Both the position numbers and the translations under genes were made by a program. The notes below the pieces were generated by a model. The model saw only the letters and a program-made list of their open reading frames with translations, was not told the origin of the DNA and did not search any database. Below are positions 53,388 to 61,181 of a stretch of 64,000 nt of DNA, in pieces. The DNA lies in assembly GCF_902859735.1 (NCBI RefSeq), contig NZ_CADIJY010000001.1:1054001-1118000 (forward strand), in the 5' to 3' direction. The DNA is from Achromobacter aegrifaciens. Lineage in GTDB: Bacteria > Pseudomonadota > Gammaproteobacteria > Burkholderiales > Burkholderiaceae_B. How positions within the stretch are numbered: the stretch's first letter is position 1; every line of letters starts with the position of its first letter.

Positions 53388-54686
53388 TCAGGCGGGGTAG
53401 CCCAGCGCGTCGCGCAGGCGGTACCAGTTGATGGCCAGCGTGGCGCCGAATTGCCGCGCCGGGTAGAAGGGCATGCGCTCGATGGGCGTGACGGGGAAGT
53501 CGAGTTCACCTGCCGGCACGCCGCGGATGGCGTCGGTCAGCACGCGGCCCAGCGCCGTGCCCATGGCCACGCCGCGTCCGCAGTAGCCGTAGGCGGTCCA
53601 GATGCCCGGCGCCAGCCGATGCACGCGAGGCAGGTCGTCCATGGTCATGCCTACGCGGCAGGCCCAGCCGTGGCGCCACGCGGCGTCCGCCAACTGCGGG
53701 AAGCGCGCGACTGCGGCGCGGCGCAACTGTTCGCCAGTGGACGGATCCAGGCGCTCGGACGAGTGCCCGCGGCCGCCGATGACGAAGCGACCTTCCGGGT
53801 CGATGCGGCAGTAGTAGGTAATCTTGCGCGTCTCGGAGATGCCGGCGCGCAGCGGCAACAACTGCTCCTGCAGCGCTTGCGGCAGGGGATCGGTGGCGAT
53901 CTGCGCGCTGGATACGTTGACGTACGACTGCGCGACGGCCGGCCACAGCCGGTCGGTGTAGGCGTCGGTCGCCAGGACGACGTGGCGCGCCTGGACCGCA
54001 AAGCCGTTGACGCTCAGCGTCGCGCCGCCGTCAGGCGTGGGCGCGATGGCGGACACCGGCGAGTGGTCGTGCATCGCCGCGCCTGCGTCCTGCGCCGCGC
54101 GCGCCAGTCCGCGCGCGAAGGCCAGCGGCTGCACCGCGCCCGCGCGCTTTTCGCGCAGGCCCGCGGGCCAGAACGAGGATCCGGTGGCTGCGCGCATCGC
54201 GTCGGCGTCCAGGTATTCGACGTCGCCGCCATGGGCGTTCAGCTCCCGCGCGCGGTTTTTGAGATAGCTGCCCGATGCCGCCGAGAACGCGCCCTGGATC
54301 CAGCCGTTGCGGGTGGGCGAGCAATCGATGCGCAGGCGTTCGGCCAGTTCGAAAAGGTAATCGGCATTGCCGTAGGCAAAGCGCATCATGCGCGTCGCCG
54401 TGTCCGCGCCGAAGCGGCGGATCAGCGCGGCAGGGCCGGGCTTGAAGCCCGGCACCACCTGGCCGCCGTTGCGTCCGGAGGCGCGGTGGGCCACTTCATG
54501 GGATTCGAACAGCGCCACCTTGTAGCCGGCCTCGGCCAGATGCAAGGCGGCCGACAGGCCGGTGAAGCCGCCGCCGACCACGGCGGCGTCGACATGCAGC
54601 GGACCGGCCAACGCCGGCGAGGCGGCGCGCGCAGGCGCGGTCGCGGCCCACAGCGTGGCTGCGGGCGAAAACAGATCGTTGTTCAT
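53388..54686 (-). CDS. FAD-dependent oxidoreductase (gamma-glutamylputrescine oxidase-like)
   Basis: The 432-residue protein has the FAD fold VDAAVVGGGFTGLSAALHLAEAGYKVALFES near residue 33, the ASGRNGGQV motif common to PuuB/OrdL-type oxidases, and the C-terminal motif IWTAYGYCGRGVAMGTALGRVLTDAI. PuuB relatives oxidise gamma-glutamylputrescine; OrdL-like enzymes act on various amines. Start at 54686 (MNNDLF) is preferred over the longer open frame. It lies 10 bases after the ATPase gene and 28 bases before the second oxidoreductase. Confidence 0.88.
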   Translation of the reverse strand: MNNDLFSPAATLWAATAPARAASPALAGPLHVDAAVVGGGFTGLSAALHLAEAGYKVALFESHEVAHRASGRNGGQVVPGFKPGPAALIRRFGADTATRMMRFAYGNADYLFELAERLRIDCSPTRNGWIQGAFSAASGSYLKNRARELNAHGGDVEYLDADAMRAATGSSFWPAGLREKRAGAVQPLAFARGLARAAQDAGAAMHDHSPVSAIAPTPDGGATLSVNGFAVQARHVVLATDAYTDRLWPAVAQSYVNVSSAQIATDPLPQALQEQLLPLRAGISETRKITYYCRIDPEGRFVIGGRGHSSERLDPSTGEQLRRAAVARFPQLADAAWRHGWACRVGMTMDDLPRVHRLAPGIWTAYGYCGRGVAMGTALGRVLTDAIRGVPAGELDFPVTPIERMPFYPARQFGATLAINWYRLRDALGYPA

Positions 54687-54696
54687 GGTGCCGGAG

Positions 54697-55424
<728 letters not shown>

Positions 55425-55428
<4 letters not shown>

Positions 55429-56084
55429 TGGCGGCGCCCCAGTCGGCGTTCAAGTTTGCCGATGAAGTACATCATGGGCAGGCTCATGGCCAGGTACATG
55501 AGGGCGACCAGCGTGAAGATGGTGGCGCTCTTGAAGGTGGAAGAGGCGATCAGCTTGCTCTGCATGGACAGCTCGACCACGGTGATGACCGCCGTTTGCG
55601 AGGAGTCCTTGAGCATCATGACCACGTTGTTGCCGTAAGGCGGCAGCGCGACCTTGAAGGCCTGCGGCAGCACCACGCGACGCATCAGCTTGGCGCGCGA
55701 CATGCCCAGCGACTGGGCCGCTTCGAACTGGCCGGGATCGACCGCGTCGATGCCCGAGCGGAATACCTCCGACATGTACGAGGAGTACGCGATGCCCAGG
55801 CCTAGCGCGCCGGCCTGGAAGGCGGTCAGGCTGATACCGATTTCGGGCAGCACGAAGTACATGTAGAACAGCACGACGATGATGGGAACGCCGCGGATGA
55901 TGTTGGTGAGGATGCGGCTGGCGTGCGACAGCGGCGCGACGCCGCTGACCCGCAGCAGAGCCCAGAACAGGCCGAGCGCCGTGGCAATGACCAGCGCCGC
56001 CGCAGTGATGGCGATGGTCGTCAGCACCCCCTGCATCAGCACCGGGAAGAACTCCGCGGCGTCACTGAAAAATGACTGGAACAT
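55425..56084 (-). CDS. polar amino-acid ABC transporter permease (GlnP/HisM-like)
   Basis: The 219-residue permease has five helices and the HisMQ-type wording GVLTTIAITAAALVIATALGLFWALLR, IRGVPIIVVLFYMYFVLPEIGI, and the EAA loop EAAQSLGMSRAKLMRRVVLPQA. Single-permease systems of this class act as homodimers. Start at 56084 is 54 bases after the binding-protein stop. It forms the channel for the importer. Confidence 0.94.
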
Positions 56085-56138
56085 CTTGGATACCTGTTAG
56101 GCGACGCGCCGCGGCGGATCGGGCCGCGGCGCTCGGGA

Positions 56139-56894
56139 TCAGGGCGCGACGCCCCATTTCTTCATGATGGCGGCAAGCGTGCCGTCCTGGCGCAGCGCAT
56201 CGATGGCCGCGTTGAGCTGCTTGACGCGTTCGGCGTCGCCCTTGCGCACGGCCAGTGCGATGTTGGTGGGCATGGCCGGCTGATAGCTCTCGACGTAGCG
56301 CACGTTGCGCACGCCCTGGGTGCGGACCTGGTAGGAAATCACCGGCCCGTCGCCGAAGGCCGCGTCCAGGCGTCCCAGCGCCACGTCGCGCACCAGGTCG
56401 GACATGGTTTCGTACATCTTGATTTCCTTGAGGCCGGGCGCAGCCTTCAACGGCTCGACGTAGAGCGTGCCGATCTGCACGCCGACGGTCTTGCCCTTCA
56501 GGTCGGCAATGCTCTTGTAATCGGTCTTGTCCTTCTCCGGCACGATCAGCGCCTCGCCGTACTCCACCACCAGCTGCGTGAAATCGACCACTTCGGCGCG
56601 CTGCGGCGTCTTGGCGAAGGCCGAGGCAATGATGTCGATCTTGTTGGTCTGCAGGGCCGGCACCAGCGAGGCAAACGGAATCGGCATCACTTCCGCCGTA
56701 AAGCCGGCCTGCTTGCCCACAGCGTGGGCGATGTCGATCATCACGCCCTGCAGGGTATTGGTCTTCGGGTCCAGGAAGTTGAACGGCACCGCGGTCGGCG
56801 TGGCGCCTACCTTGACGGTCTGGGCGTGCGCGCCCGACAGCGCGGCGGCGCACAGCGCCGTCGCCAACAACGTTTTCAACACTTTGTGCAGCAT
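56139..56894 (-). CDS. polar amino-acid ABC transporter substrate-binding protein
   Basis: The 251-residue periplasmic protein has a signal peptide (ending SGAHAQ). It then shows the family-3 wording VKVGATPTAVPFNFLDPKTNTLQGVMIDIAHAVGKQAGF, IIASAFAKTPQRAEVVDFTQ, and DLKGKTVGVQIGTLYVEPL. Family 3 binds polar amino acids and opines. It is the first gene of a five-gene group (importer plus two oxidoreductases) and has a good promoter 118-148 bases upstream. The ligand is probably also the substrate of the two oxidoreductases. Confidence 0.93.
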   Translation of the reverse strand: MLHKVLKTLLATALCAAALSGAHAQTVKVGATPTAVPFNFLDPKTNTLQGVMIDIAHAVGKQAGFTAEVMPIPFASLVPALQTNKIDIIASAFAKTPQRAEVVDFTQLVVEYGEALIVPEKDKTDYKSIADLKGKTVGVQIGTLYVEPLKAAPGLKEIKMYETMSDLVRDVALGRLDAAFGDGPVISYQVRTQGVRNVRYVESYQPAMPTNIALAVRKGDAERVKQLNAAIDALRQDGTLAAIMKKWGVAP

Positions 56895-56986
56895 CGGAAT
56901 CCCCTTGGAAGCTGGAATCGCGCGCCTGCACGGTGTACCGGACGTCCGATTTCGTCCTTGTCAGGTGCGCATTATCGTATCGAATA

Positions 56987-57004
56987 GCGATAAGCTTCTA
57001 TCGC
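56987..57004. promoter_or_regulatory. inverted repeat at the start site of the importer operon
   Basis: GCGATA-AGCTTC-TATCGC is a perfect 6-bp inverted repeat located at about +2 to +20 of the predicted minus-strand transcript, with additional ATCG repeats just upstream. The position suits a repressor operator; the divergent IclR regulator is the obvious candidate. Confidence 0.5.
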
Positions 57005-57012
57005 ATGTAGAT

Positions 57013-57042
57013 TTTATAATCCGGCCAAGGAAAGCCTGTCAA
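57013..57042 (-). promoter_or_regulatory. sigma70-like promoter of the amino-acid importer/oxidoreductase operon
   Basis: On the minus strand a perfect -35 TTGACA (57042-57037) is followed after 18 bases by TATAAA (57018-57013). Transcription would start near 57006, giving a leader of about 112 bases. The same AT-rich block reads TATAAT on the plus strand (57015-57020), so it may also serve the IclR gene. Confidence 0.65.
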
Positions 57043-57141
57043 TCAACTCCGGTTTTAGCTAAGCGCTTTTTATTTAAGGGTTTTCCCGAGATTATCTGAT
57101 GCGAAAAAGGTAGAATGCATCAAAAGAACCGCGGCTTTTTC

Positions 57142-57167
57142 TTGCATTCATTTGAATTGGAATGCAA
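57142..57167. promoter_or_regulatory. 8-bp inverted repeat upstream of the IclR gene
   Basis: TTGCATTC-N10-GAATGCAA is a perfect 8-bp inverted repeat 55 bases before the IclR start; GAATGCA occurs once more at 57113-57119. The spacing and AT-rich centre fit a dimeric regulator site, possibly autoregulation. The rest of the 327-base gap (56895-57221) holds the promoter and dyad listed separately, and no gene. Confidence 0.5.
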
Positions 57168-57221
57168 TCTCTGCGTATCGAACACTAATAGACTGGGCGG
57201 CCTGCGCCGCCCAGCCCAGCC

Positions 57222-58079
57222 ATGAATCCGGAAACCTCCACGCTGTACGTCCAATCGCTGGCCACGGGCATCGCCGTGCTCGATGCCTTCGATGCCGAAC
57301 ACACCTCCATGAGCCTGCCGGACATTGCCGCCGCAGCGGGCATCACCCGCAGCGCGGCGCAGCGCTTCGCGTTCACGCTGGAAGCGCTGGGGCTGCTCAA
57401 CAAGGACCCTGTCAGCAAGCGCTATTCGCTGTCGTCCCGCACGCTGGACGCAGGTTGCCGCTACCTGGAATCGCATCCGCTGCTGGACCGCGCCAATCCC
57501 TTCCTGCTGGAACTCAATCGCAATGCCGGCGAAACCGTGAACCTGGCGGAGCCGGCCGGGCAGGACATGATCTACATCGGCCGCTTTCCCAGCCCCTTGC
57601 GGTTACTGGTGCACATGCCCGTGGGCCGGCGCATCCCGATGTACTGCTCCTCCACCGGGCGCGTGTACCTCGCCGGCATGAGCGACGAGCAAGCTTGCGA
57701 GGCCCTGGAGGCCAGCGAGCGCGTGAAGTACACGGCCAACACGCTGACCGGCCTGGATGAACTGATGGCGCAGATCCGCCTGTCGCGCGAGCAGGGTTAC
57801 GCCTGCTGCAAAGAGGAGTACTACCGCGGGGATCTGGCGCTGGCGGTGCCGGTCTACGACCTGAACCAGCGAGTGGTGGCGGGCCTGCAGCTGTCCGTGT
57901 CGGCGGCCAAGTGGACGGTCAAGCGCGCGGTGTCGCGCTTCGTTCCGATGATGCTGGAAACGGCCAGGCAAATCTCCACGTCGCCACCCACGCCTCGCGC
58001 CTTGACGGCGTTCGGCGGCGGCGCTGCGCGCGACCTGCACGCCGAGCCGCCAGGGCGCGTCAGCGGACGCAAGCCGTGA
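57222..58079 (+). CDS. IclR-family transcriptional regulator
   Basis: The 285-residue protein has the IclR winged helix (LATGIAVLDAFDAEHTSMSLPDIAAAAGITRSAAQRFAFTLEALG, residues 13-58) and an effector domain with AEPAGQDMIYIGRFPSPLRLLVHMPVGRRIPMYCSSTGRVYLAGM and a later YACCKEEYYRGDLALAVPVYDL. It is divergent from the importer/oxidoreductase operon, with dyads between, so it very likely controls that operon in response to the transported compound. The last 40 residues are Pro/Arg-rich and look disordered. Confidence 0.92.
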   Translation: MNPETSTLYVQSLATGIAVLDAFDAEHTSMSLPDIAAAAGITRSAAQRFAFTLEALGLLNKDPVSKRYSLSSRTLDAGCRYLESHPLLDRANPFLLELNRNAGETVNLAEPAGQDMIYIGRFPSPLRLLVHMPVGRRIPMYCSSTGRVYLAGMSDEQACEALEASERVKYTANTLTGLDELMAQIRLSREQGYACCKEEYYRGDLALAVPVYDLNQRVVAGLQLSVSAAKWTVKRAVSRFVPMMLETARQISTSPPTPRALTAFGGGAARDLHAEPPGRVSGRKP

Positions 58080-58109
58080 GGCTGGCGGCCGCTCCAGGCA
58101 GTTGCGGCT

Positions 58110-58649
58110 TCAAGCCGTTTGCGGCGTCTTTGCGCCCGGCTCGCCGCGGCGACCAGGCTTGCCATACAGCAGGCGCGCGCACAGGAACGCGCTGAGCGCG
58201 CCGGGCGCCGCGCCGACGGTCAGGGGGAAGCCCAGCTCTTCCAGCCAGGGCCTGCCCTGGGAGATAAAACCCGTCAGGAAAACGAAGCCATAGACGGCGC
58301 CGACCAGCGCCATCGCGGCATAGGCGCGCCAGGACCGATGCGCCGGCCGCAACGCGCCGGCCACGATGCCGCACAGCAGGGCGGGCACGAAGCCGAAAAT
58401 GTAAAACCAGGGCAGGGCGTAGACCAGCATGAGCAGGTTCTCGGGATCCCGGGTCACGGCCGTCAGCGCGATGATGACGCCTGCGCCGCCGATGGGCGGC
58501 GCGGCCACGCCGTAGAGTGCGCCGCCCGCGACCAGATCGCTGCCCAGGCGCCGGCCGGCAGTGCCCATTGTGTGTTGCCGCCTGCGGCGGTAAGCGATGG
58601 CGGCGAGAGCGCCTAGAAGCAGTATGCCGGCCGAGATATAGGGGGTCAT
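58110..58649 (-). CDS. hypothetical membrane protein
   Basis: The 179-residue protein begins MTPYISAGILLLGALAAIAYRRRRQ and has about five hydrophobic segments (1-20, 40-65, 75-100, 110-135, 145-165), so it is an inner-membrane protein. I do not recognise the family. ATG 58649 is preferred because the hydrophobic start follows directly; an ATG at 58781 would add 44 polar residues. It is convergent with the IclR gene (30 bases apart) and stands alone. Confidence 0.65.
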   Translation of the reverse strand: MTPYISAGILLLGALAAIAYRRRRQHTMGTAGRRLGSDLVAGGALYGVAAPPIGGAGVIIALTAVTRDPENLLMLVYALPWFYIFGFVPALLCGIVAGALRPAHRSWRAYAAMALVGAVYGFVFLTGFISQGRPWLEELGFPLTVGAAPGALSAFLCARLLYGKPGRRGEPGAKTPQTA

Positions 58650-58809
58650 CGCGTCATGCAGAATGTGGGCGGGAGTGGCATGGCCGGCTTGCCGCGGGAA
58701 AGCGGCAAGCCGGCGCAACAGGCCTGATGATACCGTGGCGGCCGGCCAGGTTTTCCTGCGCGCGCCGCGCCCGCATCGCACGCAGCGCCATTCTGCGGCG
58801 GCGCGGCGC

Positions 58810-59025
58810 TCAAGTCGGGTCGTTGCCGGCGCGCGCGTCAGCGGCGCCGGCGCTGTTGTTCAATGAGCTGGCCAGCGCGGGGGCGGCCTCGTCCGCTGCG
58901 GGCTGTTGCTCCGTGCGCCGCATCAGCCGTTTGCTCACCATGGCGGCGACGAAGGCATTGCGTTGGGCCGCGTTGTAACCGGGGTGGCTGAGTTCGCGTA
59001 CGTATTCGTTGATCACGGGTTTCAT
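58810..59025 (-). CDS. small hypothetical protein in orphan contractile-tail module
   Basis: The 71-residue protein (MKPVINEYVRELSHPGYN...) is hydrophilic, with a helical N-terminal half and an Ala/Asp-rich tail. It overlaps the stop of the AAA-like gene by ATGA, so it is translated together with it. I do not recognise it. The coupling suggests it works with the AAA protein or the sheath. Confidence 0.65.
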   Translation of the reverse strand: MKPVINEYVRELSHPGYNAAQRNAFVAAMVSKRLMRRTEQQPAADEAAPALASSLNNSAGAADARAGNDPT

Positions 59026-59609
59026 GGATGTTCTCTCGTCTTGAGGCCAGGCAGGGGCCGGGCGTGTTGGCTTGCATCGGCGCGGACGGCTTGCAGCAGG
59101 CGCGCCATGGTGACTTCGGCGCCGGTGTCGGCGGTAAAGAGCGCGCGGCTCCAGCGGCGCGCGCGCTGATCCGGCGCGGGCGCCGGAAACTGGACCACGA
59201 AGCGCAGCCGCCTCAGGAATGCGCTGTCCAGGTTGGACTTCAGGCTGGCGGCCCGCGACGCCAGGCCGCGGTAGGACTGCATGGGTTGCAACAGGTAGCT
59301 GACCTCGATATTGGCGTAGCGGTCATGGCTGTCCTTGACGTTCGCGCGCTTTCCGAAGAGAGCGTCGGCTTCGTCGAAGTACAGGACCGCGCCGCGCTGC
59401 TCGACCGACTCGAACAGGCGGCTCAGGTTTTCCTCGGTTTCGGCGATGTATTTGCTGACGATCCTGGACAGGTCGATGCGATGCAGCGCCAGCCCCGTAT
59501 CGCGCGCCAGTTCCTCGGCAGCCTCGAAGGCCTGCGCCCGAGCGCGCGGGTCATGTTGGACGCCGGTGTCCCAAAACGCGAGGATGCGCGGTTCCGTGGG
59601 TGCGTTCAT
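59022..59609 (-). CDS. truncated AAA-ATPase of phage-tail-like systems, Walker A missing
   Basis: The 195-residue protein matches the C-terminal AAA half of ATPases found with contractile injection systems. It has LHRIDLSRIVSKYIAETEENLSRLFE, Walker B AVLYFDEADALFGKR with D79-E80, DSHDRYANIEVSYLLQ, and the arginine-finger part FLRRLRFVVQFP. The usual N-terminal region and the Walker A GPSGTGKT loop are absent: the corresponding place reads FWDTGVQHDPRARAQAFE. The sensor-1 TTN is replaced by RAA. The start overlaps the sheath stop (ATGA). Either a pseudo-ATPase or a decaying gene; the intact frame and coupling argue against simple decay. Confidence 0.8.
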   Translation of the reverse strand: MNAPTEPRILAFWDTGVQHDPRARAQAFEAAEELARDTGLALHRIDLSRIVSKYIAETEENLSRLFESVEQRGAVLYFDEADALFGKRANVKDSHDRYANIEVSYLLQPMQSYRGLASRAASLKSNLDSAFLRRLRFVVQFPAPAPDQRARRWSRALFTADTGAEVTMARLLQAVRADASQHARPLPGLKTREHP

Positions 59610-60784
59610 GGGGGACTTCCTTCCGTTTGCCCGGCGCGTTGCTGGACCCGGATGACCACGAACTCGGCCGGCCTGAGCGGAGCGAATCCCACCAGGATGT
59701 TGACCATGCCGCGATCCCTGTCCTGTTGCGTGGTGGTCTCGCCATCGCACTTGACCAGATAGGCATCGCGGGGCGTGCCGCCCTGGAAGGCGCCCTGGCG
59801 GAACAGTGCATTCATGAAGGCGCTGACGTTCAGCCTGATCTGTGCCCAAAGCGGCTCGTCGTTGGGCTCGAACGCGGCCCACTGCGTTCCGCGCAAGAGC
59901 GATTGTTCCAGGTGCAGCGCCAGGCGGCGCACCGGCACGTACTTGTATTCCGAGGCGAAGTGGTCCGTGCCTTGCAGGGTCCGCGCGCCCCAGCAGACCG
60001 GGCCGCGTCCGGCAAAGGTGCGCAGACAATTGACGCCCAGGGTATTCAGGTTGCGGCTCTCGTCGTCGCTGACCGCCGCGGCCAGGGACAGGACGCCAGC
60101 GAGGCCCGCGTCGATGCCGGCTGGCGCTTTCCAGACGCCGAGGTCGGCGTCGGTGCGCGCATACAGGCCCGCGATCGTGCCGCAAGGCGCGGTCAGGCGC
60201 GGCAGGCCATTCTTCAGCGGGTCGGCCGCGCGGGTCCAAGGGAAATACAGCGCGGCATGATCGGACCTGGGCAGCGCCGCACCCATGACTGCGGCCGCCA
60301 TGGAGGCCGCATCGGCCGCCGCGGGCGGCGCATCGATGATCATGAAGGCGTGCAGCTCTTTGCAGTAGGACACGGCATCGGCCAGCACGATGCTGTGCGT
60401 GATGCCGGGCAGGCATAGCAGGTTGAAGGCATGGGCATCGTCCAGCGCGTAGAGGCCCCGGCGCTGCGCGCGCTGGCCGATGAAAGCGGCATGCGCCTCC
60501 AGCGGATCGTTCTGCGCAGGCTGCGCCACGCGCACGACCCAGGCTTGAGCGCCGCCGTTCAGGAAGAATTGAAGCACCGCGTAGCCGAGTTCGCAGCCCT
60601 CGGCCAGCCCGCCGAACTCGCGTTCGTAGTCGGCGAAATCCTGGATGTGGACGGGATGGTTGAGCGGTCCGCGCATGGCCGTGCCCAGGAACGCGGCAAC
60701 CGAGGTCGGCGCGCCGGCAATGGTGCGCACGCCTGCGGGAATTTCCTGGACATACACCCCGGGATGAGTCAGGGCAGGGACCAT
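59606..60784 (-). CDS. phage-tail-like sheath protein
   Basis: The 392-residue protein opens with LTHPGVYVQEIPAGVRTIAGAPTSVAAFLGTAMRGPLNHPV, the typical tail-sheath N-terminus, and has GLYARTDADLGVWKAPAG and NTLGVNCLRTFAGRGPVCWGARTL in the C-terminal sheath domain, followed by YVPVRRLALHLEQSLLRGTQW. Sheath subunits form the contractile outer cylinder of phage tails, pyocins and extracellular injection systems. AAGGAG seven bases before the ATG fixes the start. No tube, baseplate, spike or terminator genes are seen nearby, so it is an orphan. Confidence 0.92.
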   Translation of the reverse strand: MVPALTHPGVYVQEIPAGVRTIAGAPTSVAAFLGTAMRGPLNHPVHIQDFADYEREFGGLAEGCELGYAVLQFFLNGGAQAWVVRVAQPAQNDPLEAHAAFIGQRAQRRGLYALDDAHAFNLLCLPGITHSIVLADAVSYCKELHAFMIIDAPPAAADAASMAAAVMGAALPRSDHAALYFPWTRAADPLKNGLPRLTAPCGTIAGLYARTDADLGVWKAPAGIDAGLAGVLSLAAAVSDDESRNLNTLGVNCLRTFAGRGPVCWGARTLQGTDHFASEYKYVPVRRLALHLEQSLLRGTQWAAFEPNDEPLWAQIRLNVSAFMNALFRQGAFQGGTPRDAYLVKCDGETTTQQDRDRGMVNILVGFAPLRPAEFVVIRVQQRAGQTEGSPP

Positions 60785-60986
60785 GAACTGCTCCTTTCCA
60801 CGGCGACTTGATGGCGTGAACCTGCAGCAGGAGAGTCTTCGCGGGACGGCCGAAGCGCCGCGGACAGAGGGCCGGGCGTGGGCGCGACACGCCGTAGCGC
60901 GGGCGTCTGGCGGGCGTTGCGCCGCGCTTCTAGTTGGATTGCAGCGGAAAGGCAATCGGGCATAAGCAGCAGCCCTGATGAGATGT

Positions 60987-61015
60987 TTTATAGAAGGTCT
61001 GATAAAAGCGGGCAA
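60987..61015 (-). promoter_or_regulatory. predicted sigma70-like promoter of the sheath operon
   Basis: Minus-strand TTGCCC (61015-61010), 17 bases, TATAAA (60992-60987). This is close to consensus and lies about 200 bases upstream of the sheath ATG. It is the only clear element in the 397-base gap 60785-61181, which otherwise holds a GTTAAC and no gene. Confidence 0.55.
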
Positions 61016-61181
61016 TAGCTTTTCAGCGGTGTTAACGTTCTGTTGCTTATTCAGAAGCCGGCCCTTGCAGGACGCCTTGCAGGCAGGCCGGTCGAGGCTT
61101 GGCCCGTAGCGGCGGCGCTGCGGGAAATCAGAGTGGCCGGGGGCCCGACTGGCGGCCGCGGCCCTCAACGAGGAGCGCGAG

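Noticed and set aside
59022-60890. A long open frame reading through the sheath gene into the AAA-like gene, as if the AAA protein had a long N-terminus
   Set aside because: The upstream part is Arg/Ala-rich shadow sequence of the sheath gene; no P-loop or winged-helix features occur in it, so the short AAA protein from 59609 is kept.
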